From positions 341,668 through 405,081 of the forward strand of contig NZ_KB892835.1 in NCBI RefSeq assembly GCF_000373965.1: 63,414 nt of DNA, written 5' to 3'. The notes below the pieces were generated by a model. It did not search any database and had not been told where the DNA came from. It was given only the letters and a program-made list of their open reading frames with translations. Origin of the DNA: Uliginosibacterium gangwonense DSM 18521 (lineage in GTDB: Bacteria; Pseudomonadota; Gammaproteobacteria; Burkholderiales; Rhodocyclaceae). This document shows positions 57,214 to 63,414 of this stretch, piece by piece (within the stretch, counting starts at the first letter, position 1; every line of letters starts with the position of its first letter). A program made the translations under genes and the position numbers.

Positions 57214-59124
57214 TCACGCCTCAGGCGTACCCTGCCGGCCCAGCAAATGCGCCAGCGCAGCCCGCAGCTTGGCAGGCCTGACGGGCTTATGAAGTAGGGG
57301 TATTCCCTGATCCGTGGCGCTGCGCAATGTTTCCGGCCCCGTATCGCCCGAGAGCAGAAGTGCTGGCAGGCCTGGGCCGAAGCGGTGGCGTAGCTCGGCA
57401 ATCACGTCCAGACCATTGCGATGACCGGGCAGGCGATAGTCGCTGACCAGGATGTCGGGCTCCACCTCCACCTCCGCCAGCGAAAGCATGAGTTTGTCTG
57501 GTCCATCGGCGGCCACCACAAAGCAGCCCCAGGCGCGCAGCAAGCCCACCAGACTCTCCTGGGCCAAGGTATCGTCATCGATGACCGCCACAATCTTGCC
57601 GACGAATTCCTGTTCCGTGTCCAGCAGCACAGGCTGGGTTTGCTGATTTTCTTCCGGGGCACGTGGCAGCATGACGCCAAAGATGGAGCCACGCCCGGGT
57701 TCCGAGCGCAGGGTGATGGGGTGGTAGAGCAGGTCCGCCAGACGACGCACAATGGCCAGACCCAGGCCCAAGCCTTTGCTGCGATCCCTTGCCGGGTTGG
57801 CCAGTTGGACGAACTCTTGGAAGATGGCCGCCTGTTCCTCTTGCGGAATGCCCACCCCGCTATCGAGCACTTCTATCAGGACGTGATCCCCACGCTTGCG
57901 GGCCACGACAAACACCGTACCCTTCAGGGTATAGCGCAAGGCATTGGAGACCAGATTCATCAGGATGCGCTCAAACAGCAGCGGGTCGCTGTGTACCCAC
58001 AGTTGGGTGGGCCGAACCCGCAGGCGTAACCCACGTTCGCGTGCCGAGGGGCCGTAGTCGGTCTCAATGCGCTCAAACAACGGGGCCAGGGCAAATGGGC
58101 GAGGGTTGGCCGTGACCACCCCGGCGTCAAGTTTCGAGATATCCAGCAGGCTGTCGAGCAGATTCTCCATTGCTTCGGCAGAGGCTGCGATGCGGTCGAT
58201 GAGCAGGCGGCTCTCGGCGCTGTGCTGCTTGCGGGCCAGATCGGCGATGAACAAACCCAGGGCGTGCATGGGTTGGCGCAAGTCGTGGCTGGCCGCAGCC
58301 AGAAAACGCGATTTGGCAAGGTTGGCACGTTCGGCGTCCTCGGTTCGCTCGCGGAGCTGGGAGGTGGCGGCATCAATGCGCTGGGCCATGTCGTCACGCA
58401 CAACAGCGAGTCTTGCTGCCATCTCGTTGATGCCCTCGGCCAGATTGCGTAGCGAACCACGCCCTTCAACCGGTACCCGGGTGTCCAGCTTGCCCCGGCC
58501 AATGTCCGTCATGGCCTGGGCGATGCGCCAGATCGGTTTGCTCACCGTGGCGCTCATGTAAAACGACAGGATCACGCTGCCACACAGCACGATGATCAGT
58601 GTGCCCAATGCCGTGGCGACCTGACGCCATTTGAGCTGTTCGAGCTGCTCCTGCGAGACCAGTACCACGATTTGCCCAAGCAAGGCGTTGCTTGCCTGCA
58701 TTTTTTGTTTGCCGGTGCTTTTGACCGGTGAAGTCGCCCTGACTGGTTCGGAAATCCGCAACATCTGGTTGCTGAGCATCTGGATGCTGGAGTCTCCTGT
58801 CAGCATATTGGTGCTGTGTGCCTGCATGCCAGCCACGGCGAGCAGGCCCCCTTTGCGATCAAAAATGGAGACCCCTTGCAAATCTGATGAGGTCAGCGCC
58901 GAGGTGGCCAGCCTTTGGAGCTGCTCACGGTTGTCAGAAATCAGCCCGAATTCTGCGGCCGACCCCAATTGTCGCGCCAGAGCCTGGCCCTGCATGCGCA
59001 TGGCGTCTTCCTGATCACTGAGGCGGGAAAATGTCAGGCTGGTCGTCAGTAGAATCCCCAGCACAATGGTGGGTACCAGGGCGACGATAAGTACACGGGT
59101 GCGAATATCCCAGCCTATGTTCAT
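57214..59124 (-). CDS. Hybrid sensor histidine kinase with C-terminal receiver
   Basis: A 636-residue protein. TM1 about 10-31, a periplasmic sensor of about 135 residues, TM2 about 171-190, HAMP about 191-245, HisKA with His280 (AAASHDLRQPMHALGLF), ATPase with LVSNALRYTLKG, DSGVGIPQEE and KGLGLGLAIV, then a receiver at about 510-630 with D562 in DILVSDYRLPG and K in LLHKPVRP. The SHDLRQPMHALGLF box marks a class of kinases that often partner NarL-type regulators. Divergent from one (59572). Confidence 0.93.
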   Translation of the reverse strand: MNIGWDIRTRVLIVALVPTIVLGILLTTSLTFSRLSDQEDAMRMQGQALARQLGSAAEFGLISDNREQLQRLATSALTSSDLQGVSIFDRKGGLLAVAGMQAHSTNMLTGDSSIQMLSNQMLRISEPVRATSPVKSTGKQKMQASNALLGQIVVLVSQEQLEQLKWRQVATALGTLIIVLCGSVILSFYMSATVSKPIWRIAQAMTDIGRGKLDTRVPVEGRGSLRNLAEGINEMAARLAVVRDDMAQRIDAATSQLRERTEDAERANLAKSRFLAAASHDLRQPMHALGLFIADLARKQHSAESRLLIDRIAASAEAMENLLDSLLDISKLDAGVVTANPRPFALAPLFERIETDYGPSARERGLRLRVRPTQLWVHSDPLLFERILMNLVSNALRYTLKGTVFVVARKRGDHVLIEVLDSGVGIPQEEQAAIFQEFVQLANPARDRSKGLGLGLAIVRRLADLLYHPITLRSEPGRGSIFGVMLPRAPEENQQTQPVLLDTEQEFVGKIVAVIDDDTLAQESLVGLLRAWGCFVVAADGPDKLMLSLAEVEVEPDILVSDYRLPGHRNGLDVIAELRHRFGPGLPALLLSGDTGPETLRSATDQGIPLLHKPVRPAKLRAALAHLLGRQGTPEA

Positions 59125-59571
59125 GACTTGTTATCCATGTGAAAGGTTGTCGGCAATCTGTGCGCAGGAAAGTGGGCTGCTTCGCACCCGTAGCAAGTGC
59201 GAAGCAGCGTTTGAACAGTGGTGGCCGTTTTTTTGCGCATTTGTTTTGTTTGATGTGCTATATGCGGACACGGTCGATGCGGATATGACAAGAGTTTGCT
59301 GATAGCATACTTCTGAAGTAAGCTTGGTGCGCATCAAATGTACCCGCATGTGGGCAATGGCATAATGTCGCGTGGCGCTACGTTTGTCGGCTGACTGCTT
59401 GTTGCAATGATGGTATGCAGATTGGAAAGCGCTGGCAATGGTATAAGTCACTACATGTAGATAAATAGGTATGCAGACCTGCCCGGGCGGGTAGGTCGGG
59501 ATGGTTTGCCATGAGGGCGGCCATTAAGATGGGGCTGCATGCACAAGCACGGCTCAGGGAGCAGGACGCAT
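59125..59571. promoter_or_regulatory. Divergent region between the hybrid kinase and NarL-type regulator
   Basis: A 447-base gap without a supportable gene. It holds two copies of GGCAATGGYATAA (59353-59365 and 59433-59445, 12 of 13 bases alike, 80 bases apart) with a weaker third near 59401, and the palindrome CTACATGTAG (59450-59459). These could be regulator binding sites. Confidence 0.4.
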
Positions 59572-60228
59572 ATGGAAAATTGTCGGGTCCTCGTGATTGA
59601 AGACCATATCTTGGTACGCGAAGCGTTGGTTAGTGCGCTTGGTCAGTTGGGGTTCCCCTGTGAATTCAGTGTTGCCTCATGTGGCAAGGATGCTCTTGCC
59701 ATGATCGAAGACAGCAAGGAATTTGATCTTGTGTTGGTGGATCTGATGCTGCCAGACATGAGTGGCTTCTCGTTGGTCTCAATACTGGCGCACCGCTTTC
59801 CTGCGGTGCCCGTGGTAGTGGTCTCTGCGCTGGCGGATGAGGCTTCGGTCAAACGTGCGCTCAAAGCCGGGGCGGCAGGGTTTTTGTCCAAATCCATGTC
59901 TTCCGACCAGTTGGTGGAATCGATCCACACTTTGCTGGCAGGTGGCGTGGTGGTGACCGAGGGGGGCTCTACCCCCGTATCCTCTGCGGCCCGCCACGGC
60001 AAACGGCGCAGTATGGAATCCGCCGCTGAACATTTCGGTTTGACCGCCGCGCAGACCCGGGTGATGGAACTGATGGTCGAAGGCCGCACCAACCGGGAGA
60101 TTGCCGACCTGCTCGGGCTGGCCGAAGGCACCATCAAGGTCCATTGCTCTGCCATCCTGCGCGCGCTGGGGGTGCCCAATCGTGCCCAGGCGCTGGTGTT
60201 GCTGGCTCGCCAGGGCGTGCGGGGCTGA
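59572..60228 (+). CDS. NarL/FixJ-family response regulator
   Basis: A 218-residue regulator. Receiver: E10/D11, phospho-acceptor D57 (LVLVDLMLP), Ser in VVSALAD and Lys in GFLSKSM. The LuxR-type HTH (about residues 152-216) has LTAAQTRVMELMVEGRTNREIADLLGLAEGTIKVHCSAIL (split here by the turn). ATG 59572 has AGGA at 6 bases; the frame is open 11 codons earlier. Probable partner of the divergent hybrid kinase. Confidence 0.93.
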   Translation: MENCRVLVIEDHILVREALVSALGQLGFPCEFSVASCGKDALAMIEDSKEFDLVLVDLMLPDMSGFSLVSILAHRFPAVPVVVVSALADEASVKRALKAGAAGFLSKSMSSDQLVESIHTLLAGGVVVTEGGSTPVSSAARHGKRRSMESAAEHFGLTAAQTRVMELMVEGRTNREIADLLGLAEGTIKVHCSAILRALGVPNRAQALVLLARQGVRG

Positions 60229-60370
60229 GATTCCATTTGCCGTGGGCAAGGGCGTGATCAAGGTCTGCATGTTGAACAGGCCGAGATGGCCTCTTCTTGT
60301 GCCACCGATGCCACCGATCACGAGCAGGTCTGTGGCGCCTCGACTGTTTGGCTGAGTTGCCTGCCAGAGA

Positions 60371-61030
60371 TTACCTGCCCGCATTCAGCGCAGCAGCCTG
60401 CGCCAGCGCGTTTGAAACATCCTCATCGCTGCCTTCCATCATCTCCAGCAACTGGTTGGCCAGTTGTTTGCAGGCGCTATTCAGCGCTGCTGGCAGGGTC
60501 TCCGGCGGGCGTGTCTGCAGCAGCAGTTTGCTGGCAGACAAGGCGAAAACAGGTGGCAGAATACGTTCCCGATGTTCTGCGGGCAGGGCTGCCAGCATTT
60601 TGTCGGCGGCGTCTTGCTGCCACTTGTTGCGCGGCCATTGCGAGGGAATGGCGAAAGCGCGTGGGAACAACTCCAGGTCGTGCATGATCGTGCGCAGATC
60701 TTCAGGCGAATCCCGAAAGGGCAGGAGTACGATGTCTGATAGATCGTAAAGGGCAATGTCCGTGTTGGTACGGTTTGCGCCCCCATCAAGTACCCCGACC
60801 CAGCCTGGCAGATCACGTAGCTTGTCGACCACCTTTTCGCGCGCCTCGGGCGAGCGCGCATCCGCCATCACGTAACGCCGCCCTTCCGGGCGAAGGGGCT
60901 CGCGGTATTCATCGGTCATCACACACGCGGCTCGTCTGCCCACCAGGGTCAGGCCGTGACACAGCATGTGCGACAGACTGGTTTTGCCTGTTCCCCCCTT
61001 GGTGCCAATGATGCAGATGATTTCTGCCAT
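60371..61030 (-). CDS. Orphan ParA/MinD-like P-loop ATPase
   Basis: A 219-residue ATPase with the deviant Walker A KGGTGKTS at residues 11-18 (signature Lys11 and Lys16). The Walker A-prime region VLDGGANRTNTDIAL contains an Asp, followed by DIVLLPFRDSPEDL. No ParB, parS or MinE-like gene is adjacent, and the C-terminal half does not match a known partition protein. GGAGTGACGGGC precedes the ATG. It lies 131 bases downstream of the methyltransferase gene on the same strand and convergent with the NarL-type regulator. A role in positioning some cargo is possible. Confidence 0.8.
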   Translation of the reverse strand: MAEIICIIGTKGGTGKTSLSHMLCHGLTLVGRRAACVMTDEYREPLRPEGRRYVMADARSPEAREKVVDKLRDLPGWVGVLDGGANRTNTDIALYDLSDIVLLPFRDSPEDLRTIMHDLELFPRAFAIPSQWPRNKWQQDAADKMLAALPAEHRERILPPVFALSASKLLLQTRPPETLPAALNSACKQLANQLLEMMEGSDEDVSNALAQAAALNAGR

Positions 61031-61161
61031 GCCCGTCACTCCGGTGATCGAACTGCTGGTGGTCTCTTATGTATATGTTATGCGCCCCTGGGCATCTCGC
61101 CTACCGATGACAGGCCTCCCGACTGCCTGCAAGGACATGGCGCCTGGGCGCAATCATGCTA

Positions 61162-61917
61162 TTACCGGCCGCGCCCCGGAATTCTGTAGCAAAAAAGTTG
61201 AGTTTGGCGCTGATCCCCCACCGCGATGATCATTTCAGGTTTCAGGTCGGGCACCACGAAACTATTGCTGATCAGCAATGTTCCAGGCCGCATCTCCTGC
61301 CGTGCCTTGCGCCAGAGCGCGCTCATCGGGGCAGGGGAGAGAAAGGCATAAACGATGTCATAGGCTGCGAATGAATGTTGCCAGAAATCCTGACGCAGCA
61401 AATGGGCATTGGTCTGGGGGCGAGCCCGCCAGCGGGAGAGCAGGAAAGGCCCCGGTGCCACCTCGCAACCGGTGATCTGCCAGTCCGGGCGCAAGTCTGC
61501 TAGTTGCAAGACGAAGGAACCCGTGCCGCTGCCGACATCCAGTACCTGCAGATTGTGCTGAGCGGAAAAACGCGCGGCAAAACGATGAACCGTGGTACGG
61601 TTTGACAGAAACAAAGGAACCCGCGTCCGGAATGTTGTCCAGTAGATCGTCAGCAAGAGCAGAAAACACATGCCATACACCCTTGCGGGCAGGCCAAGCT
61701 GGATGGCAAGTACCACCCCAGGGAAAAAAGCCAGGTGCAGCGCGACCCACCACCGGTCTGCCTTGGCCATCAGAGACAGAAAGGCCGCACACAAGGCCTG
61801 CATCGCTGCCAGCGCCAGGGCGTCCAATGGCGGTAGCAGGCCGCTGCGCCCGATGACAAAAACCAGAATCAGGGCCAGCAACTGGCAGCGCAGGGCAGTG
61901 GAGAGGGCCGACGGCAA
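61162..61917 (-). CDS. Membrane-anchored class I SAM-dependent methyltransferase
   Basis: A 251-residue protein. The first 100 residues contain about four hydrophobic segments (near 10-25, 30-50, 55-75, 80-95); the rest is a Rossmann-type methyltransferase with motif I LQVLDVGSGTGSFVLQLADL, then WQITGCEVAPGPFLLS and YDIVYAFLSPAPM. A TTG start at 61917 is supported by AGGA at 8 bases; no ATG is available before residue 39. The substrate is unknown, perhaps a membrane lipid or quinone. Confidence 0.82.
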   Translation of the reverse strand: MPSALSTALRCQLLALILVFVIGRSGLLPPLDALALAAMQALCAAFLSLMAKADRWWVALHLAFFPGVVLAIQLGLPARVYGMCFLLLLTIYWTTFRTRVPLFLSNRTTVHRFAARFSAQHNLQVLDVGSGTGSFVLQLADLRPDWQITGCEVAPGPFLLSRWRARPQTNAHLLRQDFWQHSFAAYDIVYAFLSPAPMSALWRKARQEMRPGTLLISNSFVVPDLKPEMIIAVGDQRQTQLFCYRIPGRGR

Positions 61918-62018
61918 AATATTGTCCTAAAAGGGAAAAACACCGGTAAGCCCCTAGCTTAACGCGTGTAGGCTGATTATGGCGACTGCGTGATATGCGA
62001 TGGATATGTAAAAAGAGC

Positions 62019-62047
62019 TTGACTTGGGGTTATTCGTTCTCTATAGT
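62019..62047 (+). promoter_or_regulatory. Strong sigma-70 promoter of the tRNA-tuf cluster
   Basis: TTGACT (62019-62024), a 17-base spacer and TATAGT (62042-62047) form a near-consensus promoter starting near 62054, just before tRNA-Tyr. Confidence 0.88.
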
Positions 62048-62060
62048 CTCGCTTCTCAAC

Positions 62061-62145
<85 letters not shown>

Positions 62146-62226
62146 GTTTTGTAGGTGCTGGGTATTTGAAGTTGAAATACGCAGCAGCGGGTTGTAAGCG
62201 AAGTCGTTTTTTACGATTCGTTGTTT

Positions 62227-62300
62227 GCGGGTGTAGCTCAATGGTAGAGCAGAAGCCTTCCAAGCTTACGACGAGGGTTCGATTCCCTTCACCCGCTCCA
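62227..62300 (+). tRNA. tRNA-Gly (TCC)
   Basis: A 74-base tRNA with acceptor GCGGGTG / CACCCGC, D-loop AGCTCAATGGTAGAGC, anticodon TCC at 62259-62261 in loop CTTCCAA, T-loop GGTTCGATTCC and encoded CCA. Confidence 0.97.
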
Positions 62301-62312
62301 GTTTTGTGTAGT

Positions 62313-62387
<75 letters not shown>

Positions 62388-62434
62388 TTTCTTTTAATCA
62401 AGGGTGTATTTGCTCGGGTTGATTGGGGTAGATC

Positions 62435-63414
<980 letters not shown>

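Noticed and set aside
59131-59451. Minus-strand frame of 106 codons in the kinase/regulator gap
   Set aside because: Odd composition, no ribosome site, overlaps the repeats; treated as non-coding.

Overview
This window is chromosomal DNA of a Gram-negative proteobacterium, most likely a betaproteobacterium. The tRNA-Tyr / tRNA-Gly / tRNA-Thr / tuf run at the right end, the clpS-clpA pair divergent from a cold-shock gene, a PhaM-type polyhydroxybutyrate granule protein and the general codon use all point that way. I cannot name the genus. Nothing in the window looks like a prophage, insertion sequence, integrative element or CRISPR array. It is mostly a mosaic of housekeeping and stress operons with several multi-gene signalling loci.

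Left part (1-13 kb): a glutamate/aspartate ABC transporter (gltI-gltJ-gltK, minus strand) with a candidate NtrC site and sigma-54 promoter upstream; a thioesterase-TetR operon divergent from a complete RND efflux operon (MexA/MexB/OprM type); secreted aldose 1-epimerase; and a tightly packed msrA / metallo-beta-lactamase-fold / tcdA / cbiX cluster.

Signalling block (13.5-20.9 kb): a 1452-residue membrane kinase with about seven PAS domains, a receiver fused to a SpoIIAB-like ATPase, and a receiver-PAS-PP2C phosphatase, with a convergent SpoIIAA-like gene. Together these look like a partner-switching cascade whose kinase and phosphatase arms each carry their own receiver.

Middle (21-41 kb): a DMT-family permease, isocitrate lyase, a lipoprotein acid phosphatase with an autotransporter-type strand repeat, clpS-clpA, cold-shock protein, rluE, a DUF192 protein, rhlE, rlmM, an orphan sugar-type binding protein beside a chemoreceptor, and ahpC/ahpF with a candidate OxyR site.

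Iron block (39-45 kb): a Fiu-like receptor, PiuC-like hydroxylase and TonB/ExbB/ExbD on the minus strand, divergent from a reduced cupredoxin + FTR1 iron permease pair. Two Fur-like boxes lie in the shared 145-bp gap.

Right part (45-63 kb): alaS; an operon of alkaline phosphatase, small periplasmic protein, ABC ATPase and FtsX-type permease with a histidine/acid-rich loop, preceded by a good Pho box (this is the locus I find most interesting, possibly coupling a zinc enzyme to a metal-handling transporter); ompW with a candidate FNR site; a QseBC/PmrAB-like two-component pair; a FIST-PhaM operon; a hybrid kinase divergent from a NarL-type regulator; an orphan ParA-like ATPase beside a membrane-anchored methyltransferase; then the tRNA cluster with a near-consensus promoter and the start of tuf, which runs off the window.
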